A DNA stretch of 64,000 nucleotides, taken from Seinonella peptonophila (GTDB taxonomy: Bacteria > Bacillota > Bacilli > Thermoactinomycetales > Thermoactinomycetaceae). Location: the NCBI RefSeq assembly GCF_900129355.1, contig NZ_FQVL01000008.1, forward strand, positions 35,155 to 99,154, given 5' to 3'. Below, one piece after another: positions 27,920 through 35,403 of this stretch; position 1 is the stretch's first letter, and every line of letters begins with the position of its first letter. Position numbers and translations under genes: made by a program. Below the pieces are notes generated by a model that did not search any database, was not told the origin of the DNA, and saw nothing but the letters and a program-made list of their open reading frames with translations.

Positions 27920-28048
27920 ATGTTCTCCTCTTCGAACATCGTGATCATGTCGCCGAACGGTACGATCCCGACACCTCCGAACGAGTGGAGGGACCGAAAG
28001 TGGACCGGCCTACAGAGCGGCAGAGTCTGGGTCACCATGAAGAAGTGA
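27920..28048 (+). CDS. Small GC-rich gene, 42 residues
   Basis: Read directly from the sequence: ATG 27920 to TGA 28048, with GAGGAG at 27911-27916 (three bases away, closer than ideal). The peptide is MFSSSNIVIMSPNGTIPTPP followed by a Trp/Arg-rich half (NEWRDRKWTGLQSGRVWVTM) and KK. Almost every codon ends in G or C, strongly unlike the AT-rich surroundings, which argues that this frame is coding. The frame one base off is also open (about 78 codons from 27862) but has poorer codon bias. A 12-pair terminator follows. Function unknown; no signal peptide or cysteine. Confidence 0.45.
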   Translation: MFSSSNIVIMSPNGTIPTPPNEWRDRKWTGLQSGRVWVTMKK

Positions 28049-28119
28049 GAGTGAGACCTACTCAGCGAACCGACCTACAGTACGGATCGCCGTGGTGAAG
28101 TGAGACTGACCAACATGAG

Positions 28120-28168
28120 CCAGGTGATGATGAGCTGTGAAGCTTCGATCATCACCTGGTTCTGTTTT
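28120..28168 (+). terminator. Strong terminator after the GC-rich small gene
   Basis: CCAGGTGATGAT (28120-28131) pairs fully with ATCATCACCTGG (28148-28159). The loop has further pairing (GAGCT/AGCTTC), and TTCTGTTTT follows. Confidence 0.85.
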
Positions 28169-28213
28169 CCCATCTCCTTATATCAGCGTCTTTGCTATAT
28201 TTTTTATATTTTT

Positions 28214-28918
28214 TTACCCCTTTAGTTGAATCATATTTAACACACGTGTTGGATTTACGACAACCCATGTGGAGACTTCACCGGATATTAAAGTGATGGG
28301 TGTTATTCTCGAAATGTTCAGTTTATTATCCGAACTGCACAATTTAAGATGGATCCGCCCAGGATGAAGCTCTATATATTTTGTAGCACCTTTATAACTT
28401 ACTTGTTTAAAGAGTATCTCTCCTCCTTGTGCCTTTAAATCGAGTGTTGGTGCTTGGGGAGAAAGGTGAATGAACCGAACTTTTGATACACTCGGTTCTG
28501 CCGTTTGTTCATCCTGATAGAGCAGCATCTGAATCCGATGTGACTCTCGTTGACGATCCGTTAACCCGGCTGTATAACGCTTCTTCCAATCGACTTCAAA
28601 ATGCTTACGTAGTAAAAGACGTTGACGATCACCGCTCCGAAATATTTCTAGGCGATGATTTCCAGATGGTATTGCAAAATAGGAGCTATGCGAAAGATAG
28701 GGCAAAGCATGAACCACTCTTCGATCATCAATATATATATCAATAGGTGTCCTTGACGAAGAAATTGCCGCATGTAAAAAGCGAATCTCTGGTCTAGGCG
28801 AATGCTTCTGCACCTTCTCCCCCGACAAGCCTTGCTCCACCTGCATATAGTGACTCATTCCTCTTTGAATATCGAGCTCCGCTCTTCTAAGATCATCATT
28901 CATCAGCCAATCTGTCAT
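28214..28918 (-). CDS. DUF4397 domain protein
   Basis: A 234-residue protein with two copies of the DUF4397 pattern: PEIRFLHAAISSSRTPIDIYIDDRRV (seen as two pieces at about 43-68) and SKVRFIHLSPQAPTLDLKAQGG (about 144-165). Unlike most members it lacks an evident signal peptide. It is a beta-rich fold often found in surface or spore-associated proteins. The first 40 residues are polar helix. It stands alone on the minus strand, convergent with the small GC-rich gene. Function is not known for the family. Confidence 0.72.
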   Translation of the reverse strand: MTDWLMNDDLRRAELDIQRGMSHYMQVEQGLSGEKVQKHSPRPEIRFLHAAISSSRTPIDIYIDDRRVVHALPYLSHSSYFAIPSGNHRLEIFRSGDRQRLLLRKHFEVDWKKRYTAGLTDRQRESHRIQMLLYQDEQTAEPSVSKVRFIHLSPQAPTLDLKAQGGEILFKQVSYKGATKYIELHPGRIHLKLCSSDNKLNISRITPITLISGEVSTWVVVNPTRVLNMIQLKG

Positions 28919-29115
28919 CTGTTTAACGCTCCTTATCTCCTAAGATCACTTAAATGTATGCAATCAAAGTAAAAGAGATACGTTTTTCTCAAAGACATAG
29001 AAGATGACAAATGTCATGTGAAAGTGATGACATCTATGAATGTTCTATTTTACCCCAGACCAGTAAGATAAGTGTATCAAGACAAACGAAAGCAACTTAT
29101 CTGAGGTGATCAAAA

Positions 29116-30012
29116 ATGAAACCAGTGATTCAACTGAATCAGGTACACAAACGCTTTACTGACAAAAAAGTTGTTCAGAATCTATCATTTGAAATAGAGA
29201 AAGGAAGCTTTGTCGCATTACTAGGCCCCAATGGAGCCGGTAAAACAACAACAATATCCATGATGCTTGGATTAATCAATCAAACGAGCGGACAAATTCT
29301 CCTCTTTGGAAAAAAGCCTGAAGAGACAGCAGTCAAAAACCGGATTGGCGCTATGTTACAAGATGTACATCTAATTGATGACTTAACTGTAGAAGAATTG
29401 ATCGATTTATTCCGTCATTACTATCCAAAGTCGTTGCCATTAGATTATTTATTAGCAGTTTCCGACTTACAGAAGAGTCGCAAAAAAATCGCTCATTCGC
29501 TTTCCGGAGGGCAAAAAAGACGGCTTAGCTTTGCCTTATCACTTGCTGGTGATCCTGATCTTCTATTTTTAGATGAACCAACTGTAGGCATGGATATTAT
29601 TTCGCGTCAATTATTCTGGGATACAGTTCGCAAACTAAAAGAGCAAGGAAAAACGATTATTCTTACTACACATTACCTTGAAGAGGCAGATAAGATGGCC
29701 GATCGGATCATCATGATCGATCAAGGCAAACTGATCGTAGATGGAACACCAACAGAATTAAAAAAATCCACACTAGGGAAATCGATATCTTTCATCGTTG
29801 ATCAAAAGACTACTACTCAAAAACTATATCAATTTCCTGGTGTTACAGATGTGGTCTGGGAAGGCGAACGTGTCAAGCTATATAGCCAAGATACTGATCA
29901 ATTAATAAGAGAACTAATTAATAGTCATTTAAAAATGAAAGAAATTGAAATCTCAAATAGTAATTTGGAAGAAGCATTTCAACACTATGTAGAAAAAGCA
30001 AAAATTTCTTAG
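29116..30012 (+). CDS. ABC transporter ATPase (ABC-2 type)
   Basis: A 298-residue ATPase with all motifs: Walker A GPNGAGKTTT (about 38-47), Q-loop (AMLQDVHLIDDLT), signature LSGGQKRRLS, Walker B LLFLDEPTVGMD and the switch His in LTTHYLEEADKM. The C-terminal extension is usual for drug or bacteriocin exporters of the CcmA/DrrA type. Start ATG follows GAGGTG. It is the first of a four-gene cluster with the permease eight bases downstream, then a sensor kinase and regulator, which suggests induced export of an antimicrobial. Confidence 0.9.
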   Translation: MKPVIQLNQVHKRFTDKKVVQNLSFEIEKGSFVALLGPNGAGKTTTISMMLGLINQTSGQILLFGKKPEETAVKNRIGAMLQDVHLIDDLTVEELIDLFRHYYPKSLPLDYLLAVSDLQKSRKKIAHSLSGGQKRRLSFALSLAGDPDLLFLDEPTVGMDIISRQLFWDTVRKLKEQGKTIILTTHYLEEADKMADRIIMIDQGKLIVDGTPTELKKSTLGKSISFIVDQKTTTQKLYQFPGVTDVVWEGERVKLYSQDTDQLIRELINSHLKMKEIEISNSNLEEAFQHYVEKAKIS

Positions 30013-30019
30013 GAGGAAG

Positions 30020-30763
30020 ATGAAAATGAGCATGTTTTTTGCCCAATGTAAAGCTGAATTTATCCGTTTGCTTCGTAGAAAAAAGACTTGGTTTACATCT
30101 CTATTGCTACCCACTATTCTATACTTTGTCTATGATCAATCCCATGGAACTGGAAAGTTCAATGGCGCTGATATTTCAACATATCTATTAATGGCGATTG
30201 CCTGTTTTGGACTGGTTATGACGAGCGTTAATACACTATCCGTTCAATTCGCTGATGAACGAAAACAGGGATGGACTCGGCTATTAAAGATGACCCCGCT
30301 ACCAAATTCATACTACTTATCTGCTAAAATAGTGAGTCAGTTTATCATTAATTTAAGCTCTCTAGTATTCCTATTCTTAATTGGAGCCTTTACACAAGGG
30401 GTCGAATTATCATTATGGCAGTGGATTTCATGCACAGTGTGGATTCTACTCGCCACAATCCCTTTTATGACCTTAGGAATTCTAATTGGTACAATTCGGA
30501 TCGTTGAAATTGTCCAAATCATCTCTAGCCTGACCATGATGTTACTCTCTCTCCTCGGTGGATTGTTGATGCCAATTCAAACCTTGCCCCACTGGCTACA
30601 AAAGTATGCAATCTGGAGCCCTACTTATCGCCTTGGTCAAGGAGCTTGGGATTTAATCGCAGGACATTCTCCACATTTACAAGCAGTATGGATTTTAGCT
30701 GGATATGCAATCATCTTTATTGGATTGGCAACCTTTATTATTAAAAGGCAAGAAGCTATATAA
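30020..30763 (+). CDS. ABC-2 type permease
   Basis: A 247-residue membrane protein with six hydrophobic segments (about 22-38, 52-72, 107-128, 137-158, 168-190, 220-240), the size of ABC-2 permeases that pair with DrrA-like ATPases. The SLLGGLLMPIQTLPHWLQK segment near 180 is typical. GGAGGA precedes the start and the ATPase stop is eight bases upstream. It should form the membrane half of the exporter. Confidence 0.87.
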   Translation: MKMSMFFAQCKAEFIRLLRRKKTWFTSLLLPTILYFVYDQSHGTGKFNGADISTYLLMAIACFGLVMTSVNTLSVQFADERKQGWTRLLKMTPLPNSYYLSAKIVSQFIINLSSLVFLFLIGAFTQGVELSLWQWISCTVWILLATIPFMTLGILIGTIRIVEIVQIISSLTMMLLSLLGGLLMPIQTLPHWLQKYAIWSPTYRLGQGAWDLIAGHSPHLQAVWILAGYAIIFIGLATFIIKRQEAI

Positions 30764-30767
30764 AAGC

Positions 30768-30798
30768 CTCACTCATCATCTTTGATGGTGAGTTTCTA
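30768..30798 (+). terminator. Hairpin between permease and sensor kinase genes
   Basis: CTCAC-CATCA and TGATG-GTGAG pair with one bulged T, followed by TTTCTATC. It may act as a partial terminator that reduces kinase expression relative to the transporter. Confidence 0.5.
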
Positions 30799-30864
30799 TC
30801 ATTCTTAAAGGAGTTACAACAGGAATAGGCTTAGTAAAGCCCAACAGACCTGTCGACAAAGATA

Positions 30865-31974
30865 ATGAAAAACAAAAAAGCAATTCATATCATTTGGCTA
30901 ACTTTTTTACTCGCATACTTTTACGATCTATTCCATGAACAAGGACCGAATCGTTGGATCAATCTTTCGCTATTACTCATATTTTCGCTTATTTATGCAT
31001 TAGGATTAATTCATGACAAATATCAATTTTATTGTACACTAGCCCTGATGGTTATCATTATCATCTGTATTTTTTATTCTCATTCCAATGCTTGGTTCCT
31101 TAGTTTCTATCTTGTGATTTTGATTGGGACATTAAAAAAAATCAAGCAGCTGATTACATTACTGGCATTTTTATTTGTTATTTTAATCACAACTATATGG
31201 CATGGAAGCAGTCATCTGCAAAATATAGATTGGCTCCTCTCAAATATTCCTTGGATGATTTTTGTGCTTTCCCTTCCAGTTCTCTCTTTTATGGGCAGAC
31301 GTTCAAAAGAATTAAAAGAAAAATTATCACTTGCTAATGAGGAGATCGCCAAGCTAGTAAAAAACGAAGAAAGGGAAAGAATTTCTCGCGATCTCCATGA
31401 TACACTTGGACATACGCTCTCTTTACTCACTCTAAAAAGCGAGCTAGCGGAACGCTTGATAGAAAAGAATAAGATAGAAAAAGCGATTCAAGAATTGCAA
31501 GAGATTCAAACAACATCTAGAAACGCCTTACAACAGGTTCGACTGTTGGTCTCTGATATGAATATGACCACAATTGCTGATGAACTGATCCGCGCAAAAA
31601 AGCTTTTAGCAACCGCAAAAATCACCTTAGAGAGTGATTCAGACATTCATACTCTTTCCATTCCACCATTGATCCAAAATATTTTAGGCATGTGCTTACG
31701 GGAAGCCGCTACAAATGTGGTGAAGCATAGCCAGGCAAAAGCTTGTCAATTTAAACTTAAAGAACATCCAGGAGAATGGCGAATGATGCTAATCGATAAT
31801 GGGATCGGAATCAGCTTAGCAAATATTGATCAATTGAAAACAAATGGAATCCGAGGAATGAAAGAACGATTAGCAATCATCGAAGGGAAAGTTGATTTTA
31901 TCCCTAGCAAGAGAGGAACCCAACTTCAAATTACGGTTCCTAGAATCAAACACCATCAAGATCGAAAGGAATAA
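30865..31974 (+). CDS. Sensor histidine kinase (NarL/DesK type)
   Basis: A 369-residue kinase with four to six membrane segments in residues 5-148 and little external domain. The HisKA_3 box is ERERISRDLHDTLGHTLSLL (phospho-His near 180). The ATPase domain has LREAATNVVKHSQ and DNGIGI, then GIRGMKERL. Intramembrane-sensing kinases of this kind often work with ABC-2 exporters against cell-envelope antibiotics. The response regulator follows with only a few bases between. Confidence 0.88.
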   Translation: MKNKKAIHIIWLTFLLAYFYDLFHEQGPNRWINLSLLLIFSLIYALGLIHDKYQFYCTLALMVIIIICIFYSHSNAWFLSFYLVILIGTLKKIKQLITLLAFLFVILITTIWHGSSHLQNIDWLLSNIPWMIFVLSLPVLSFMGRRSKELKEKLSLANEEIAKLVKNEERERISRDLHDTLGHTLSLLTLKSELAERLIEKNKIEKAIQELQEIQTTSRNALQQVRLLVSDMNMTTIADELIRAKKLLATAKITLESDSDIHTLSIPPLIQNILGMCLREAATNVVKHSQAKACQFKLKEHPGEWRMMLIDNGIGISLANIDQLKTNGIRGMKERLAIIEGKVDFIPSKRGTQLQITVPRIKHHQDRKE

Positions 31975-31978
31975 ACAC

Positions 31979-32578
31979 ATGAAAATCTTTATCGCGGAAG
32001 ATCAAGGCATGTTACGTGACGCTTTAAGCGCTTTGTTAGAGTTAGAAGAAGATATTGAGGTTATCGGAAAAGCAGAAGACGGTTACAAGGCTTTAGAGCA
32101 AATCACTCAGTTAAATCCCGATCTCTGTATTCTAGATATTGAAATGCCGAAGATGACTGGATTAGAGGTGGCTAAGCAGCTAAAGAAAAAACATCATCCC
32201 TGTAAAGTGGTCATTGTCACAACATTTGCTCGCACCGGATATCTTCAACGGGCAATGAAGGCTGGGGTGAAAGGTTATCTTCTTAAAGATTTACCGATCA
32301 CTCAATTAGCTGATTCACTTCGAAAAATTGATCAAGGGGCAAGAATCATCAGTCCAGAACTCTCCTTCTCTTTTTGGGAAGAAGAAAATCCTTTAACAGA
32401 GCGTGAACAAGAGATTTTGCAACGGATATCAAAAGGCGAAACTGTAAAAGAGATCGCCCAACATTTATATTTATCCAATGGAACTGTTCGTAACTACATC
32501 TCAGAAATTCTCCAAAAATTGGAGGTTAAAAATCGAATTGAAGCAATTACTGTTGCAGAAGAAAAGGGATGGATATAG
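31979..32578 (+). CDS. NarL/LuxR-family response regulator
   Basis: About 199 residues from ATG 31979 (MKIFIAEDQGMLRD); a longer upstream frame overlaps the kinase and is not needed. The receiver has the acidic EDQ, phospho-Asp in PDLCILDIEMPKMTG and Lys in GYLLKDLP. The C-terminal LuxR-type HTH reads LTEREQEILQRISKGETVKE then TVRNYISEILQKLEVKNRIEA. It is probably the activator of the upstream transporter. Confidence 0.9.
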   Translation: MKIFIAEDQGMLRDALSALLELEEDIEVIGKAEDGYKALEQITQLNPDLCILDIEMPKMTGLEVAKQLKKKHHPCKVVIVTTFARTGYLQRAMKAGVKGYLLKDLPITQLADSLRKIDQGARIISPELSFSFWEEENPLTEREQEILQRISKGETVKEIAQHLYLSNGTVRNYISEILQKLEVKNRIEAITVAEEKGWI

Positions 32579-32714
32579 CTGGATGAATACAAAAATTGAC
32601 CAATTGAGACATTAAGTTTCAAAAATAAACAACATGGCGTATAATCGGTAGCTAGAGTTGCATTTTATTTTTATTAAAATTAAACCGAAGTAGTTTGATG
32701 GCGTGGAGAGATTC

Positions 32715-32777
32715 ATGTTAAAAGTTTGGGGTAGGCAAAAGAGAATCCTCTCCATTCAAGGCGGGAGGTTCAAGTAG
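32715..32777 (+). CDS. Possible 20-residue leader ORF before the HIT gene
   Basis: ATG 32715 behind GGAGAG, reading MLKVWGRQKRILSIQGGRFK, and stopping three bases before the HIT start codon. The surrounding leader can also fold: GGAGAG-ATTC (32705-32714) with GAAT-CCTCTCC (about 32742-32754). It could be a translated leader coupling expression, or chance. Confidence 0.3.
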   Translation: MLKVWGRQKRILSIQGGRFK

Positions 32778-32780
32778 CAA

Positions 32781-33149
32781 ATGGAAGATTGTATCTTTTG
32801 TAAGCACACAGATAAGATTTTAGAAAATAACCATGCATTTGCGATTTTTGATCAATATCCTGTGAGTAAAGGTCATATTTTAATTATTGCAAAACGACAC
32901 GTTGCTGATTATTTTTCTTTAACAATTAGAGAAAAGTTTGCAATTGAACAATTATTGGATGCAGCGAAAGAAAAGTTAATCGATGAATATCAACCCGATG
33001 GTTTTAATATTGGAATCAACTGTGGTCAGGCTGCTGGACAGAGTGTCCCTCACACTCATGTTCATCTCATTCCTCGCTATGTGGGTGACCTAGAGAATCC
33101 ATTAGGTGGTGTTCGCGGAGTGATCCCTGACAAACGGCTATATCCTTAA
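32781..33149 (+). CDS. HIT family hydrolase
   Basis: A 122-residue histidine-triad nucleotide-binding protein. CIFCKH near the start has the usual zinc cysteines, and QSVPHTHVHLIPRY (about 96-109) is the HxHxH catalytic motif. Typical Hit/Hint proteins act on AMP-linked substrates such as AMP-lysine or Ap4A. It is slightly shorter than the Bacillus Hit protein (about 145) because the C-terminal tail is missing. The next frame downstream is a carbohydrate-binding remnant that begins immediately after the stop. Confidence 0.88.
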   Translation: MEDCIFCKHTDKILENNHAFAIFDQYPVSKGHILIIAKRHVADYFSLTIREKFAIEQLLDAAKEKLIDEYQPDGFNIGINCGQAAGQSVPHTHVHLIPRYVGDLENPLGGVRGVIPDKRLYP

Positions 33150-33425
33150 ATTCAAAGAGTCGCACAAGGACAAAACACAATCCACCAAAAAAATACAAGC
33201 TCTACCAGTAAAAAATCTCCAACAACAACCAATCACGAAACGCACCGTAATCCAACTACACATTCCAATCAATGGCAAGCAAATGCTACATATCAATCAT
33301 GTGACATGGTTACATATAAAGGAAGAACCTATGTAGCGAAATGGTGGAATGTAAATCAAGCCCCCAAACCCAAGAGTAGAACGGAAACCCTTGGTTCAAA
33401 TTACATTAAAAACCAATCCGCATAG
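33150..33425 (+). pseudogene. Fragment of a chitin-binding (CBM5/12) protein
   Basis: In the same frame as the HIT stop codon, with no start codon, the sequence encodes a Thr/Ser-rich linker and then QWQANATYQSCDMVTYKGRT, YVAKWWNVNQAP, the pattern of CBM5/12 chitin-binding modules (consensus W-x-Y-x-GD-V-Y-x-G-x-Y-AKWW). The catalytic part that normally precedes it, such as a chitinase or polysaccharide monooxygenase, is gone. Confidence 0.6.
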
Positions 33426-33513
33426 GATATGGTTTTTATTTTGCACAAAAATGTCACTATTTATTTCATAAAATTAATCATTCGGGTATTGATATTTCTC
33501 CTGCTTACGGTTA

Positions 33514-33536
33514 TCATATGAATGGTTCGTATATGA
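33514..33536 (+). promoter_or_regulatory. Palindromic operator candidate upstream of marR
   Basis: TCATATGAA, three bases, TTCGTATATGA: an imperfect inverted repeat 35 bases before the marR start, of the kind MarR dimers bind for autorepression. Confidence 0.4.
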
Positions 33537-33570
33537 AACATTATCATCTAAATGTTTTGGGGTGTGAAAA

Positions 33571-34023
33571 ATGTTAAGCCAGGACCAGGTTCACGAGTTA
33601 TTCCAAGCACTAAGACATAGTGGAAAAGTGATGCACCAAATATTTCAGCTTGAGCTTAAAAAAGTAGGGTTAACTGTTCCACAAGCACGTGTATTAAAAA
33701 TTCTGTATGAAAAAGGAAAACAATCACAAGTCGAGCTAAGCCGTGAACTGGACTCCTCGATGAGTTCCTTGAGCGGAATGATTGATCGGATGGAGCGAAT
33801 GGGACTTGTTGTACGCCAACGAGATGGAAAAGATCGTCGGATTGTACAAATTGAATTAACGCAAAAAGCTCAGGAACTAAAGAGTGACCTTCCTGCCGAA
33901 GGGAAATTTTTCCGCAAATACACCGAGAGCATGTCCACTGAGGAAATCATTAACCTGACTCACCACCTCAAACGTTTCACACAATCTTTGGAAGAAGGGC
34001 TAAAGAAATGGAACAAACAGTAG
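33571..34023 (+). CDS. MarR-family regulator
   Basis: A 150-residue winged-helix repressor: recognition region QSQVELSRELDSSMSSLSGMI and wing GLVVRQRDGKDRRIV, as in MarR. It overlaps the next gene by 16 bases, so it is the first gene of an efflux operon (adaptor, adaptor, DHA2 pump) that it most likely represses until a drug or metabolite binds. An imperfect palindrome lies just upstream. Confidence 0.88.
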   Translation: MLSQDQVHELFQALRHSGKVMHQIFQLELKKVGLTVPQARVLKILYEKGKQSQVELSRELDSSMSSLSGMIDRMERMGLVVRQRDGKDRRIVQIELTQKAQELKSDLPAEGKFFRKYTESMSTEEIINLTHHLKRFTQSLEEGLKKWNKQ

Positions 34024-34709
34024 AAAAGAATAGACGCTTTCCTTGGGCAATCAGTGTCATTGTTTTACTGGTTCTGATCGGGGTCGGCGTTGCTCTTTAC
34101 ATGTACAATCAATCTTCACTCTATATACAGACCGATAATGCAAAATTAACTGTCGATCAAGTGACCATTTCCGCTAAACAGAACAGCAAGCTAGCTACTT
34201 GGGACATTCAACAGGGAACCTCTTTACAGAAAAATCAAAAATTAGGCTCTGAGCAACCATTGACAGCAGGAACCAATCCAACTGGTCAAACAGCTCAAAC
34301 GAAGCAACCAACTGCTTCCGCTAGTGATATTGTCTCACCTATTGCTGGTACTGTGATTCAGAATCGTCTCCAAGCTGGACAGTCGGTAACTCAAGGTCAA
34401 CCATTGGCTGTTGTAGCTGATCTATCCAAAGTTTATGTCTTGGCATATGTTGACGAAGATCAAATTCACAATGTTGCTGTTGACAAAGATGTTGACATCA
34501 CGTTTGACGCATACAAGGATCAAACCTTTAGTGGTAAAGTGGCAGAAATCGGAAGCACTGCTGGTAAGTTTGCACAAAGCAGTGCAATTCTTAGCACAAG
34601 CACAGATAAAAAAGAAATGGAACGCGTTCCAGTGAAAATTGAAATCGACCATTTCTCTGTTAAATATCCGGTTATTGGACTCAATGCATCTGTGAAAATT
34701 CACAAATAA
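34008..34709 (+). CDS. HlyD/EmrA-like membrane adaptor 1
   Basis: A 233-residue protein with one N-terminal membrane helix (about 13-31) and an extracytoplasmic lipoyl/barrel-sandwich domain (DIVSPIAGTVIQNRLQAG, then YVLAYVDEDQI). It lacks the long coiled-coil hairpin of Gram-negative EmrA, leaving a short Gln/Thr linker. It overlaps marR by 16 bases. In Gram-positive bacteria such adaptors assist DHA2 pumps, though there is no outer membrane channel to reach. Confidence 0.8.
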   Translation: MEQTVEKNRRFPWAISVIVLLVLIGVGVALYMYNQSSLYIQTDNAKLTVDQVTISAKQNSKLATWDIQQGTSLQKNQKLGSEQPLTAGTNPTGQTAQTKQPTASASDIVSPIAGTVIQNRLQAGQSVTQGQPLAVVADLSKVYVLAYVDEDQIHNVAVDKDVDITFDAYKDQTFSGKVAEIGSTAGKFAQSSAILSTSTDKKEMERVPVKIEIDHFSVKYPVIGLNASVKIHK

Positions 34710-34731
34710 TGTACGGAGGTAGTGGGAAACG

Positions 34732-35367
34732 ATGAGTACGAAACGAATGATATTAATCAATACAGTCATCTTTATTGTGATTGCTGCAATCGCCATTGGT
34801 GGCTATGCCTACTATTCGGAAGCAGCCAACTATGTTAAAACGGATGACGCGAAAATTACCGGTGATTTGATGCCTGTAACAACTGATACAGCGGGTAAAA
34901 TTACGGACTGGCAAGGAACCGTAGGAAAGACTTTTAAAAAAGGCGATGTAATAGGTAAAGTCGCACTTCCAACTGGAACAAAAGATATTACAGCACCGAT
35001 TGATGGAACCATTGTACAAAACAAAACCAATAACGAACAATTAGTGGCACCTGGTCAACCCATTGCACAGATGGTAGATCGGAACAAGCTCTATGTATTA
35101 GCAAATATTGAAGAGACTTCATTAGAAGATGTAAATATTGACCAAGATGTTGATATTCAAGTAGATGCTACCTCAAACAGCAAGATTAAAGGCAAAGTAA
35201 AAGAGATTGGACAAACAACCAATTCTGTCTTCTCCTTATTGCCTGCTGATCAGTCAAGTGGAACCTATACAAAGGTTGTACAAAGAATACCTGTAAAAAT
35301 AGAATTAGACTCTTATCCAGAAGAGATTGTACCTGGAATGAATGCAACAATCTGGATTCATAAATAA
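34732..35367 (+). CDS. HlyD/EmrA-like membrane adaptor 2
   Basis: A 211-residue paralogue of the preceding gene: membrane helix at about 5-28, NYVKTDDAKITGDLM, then the lipoyl-type TAPIDGTIVQNKT and the barrel segment YVLANIEETSLEDVNIDQDV. It shares the same end (VKIELD...NATIWIHK against VKIEID...NASVKIHK). The pair probably arose by tandem duplication. It starts 22 bases after adaptor 1 behind GGAGG. Confidence 0.8.
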   Translation: MSTKRMILINTVIFIVIAAIAIGGYAYYSEAANYVKTDDAKITGDLMPVTTDTAGKITDWQGTVGKTFKKGDVIGKVALPTGTKDITAPIDGTIVQNKTNNEQLVAPGQPIAQMVDRNKLYVLANIEETSLEDVNIDQDVDIQVDATSNSKIKGKVKEIGQTTNSVFSLLPADQSSGTYTKVVQRIPVKIELDSYPEEIVPGMNATIWIHK

Positions 35368-35403
35368 TTTAACTACTTTAGTTTAGAAAGGGAGGGGACA
35401 AAA

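Noticed and set aside
27862..28098. 78-codon ORF in the GC-rich patch
   Set aside because: It overlaps the 42-codon gene in another frame. Its codon third positions are less GC-rich and it has no ribosome site at its start, although it cannot be fully excluded.
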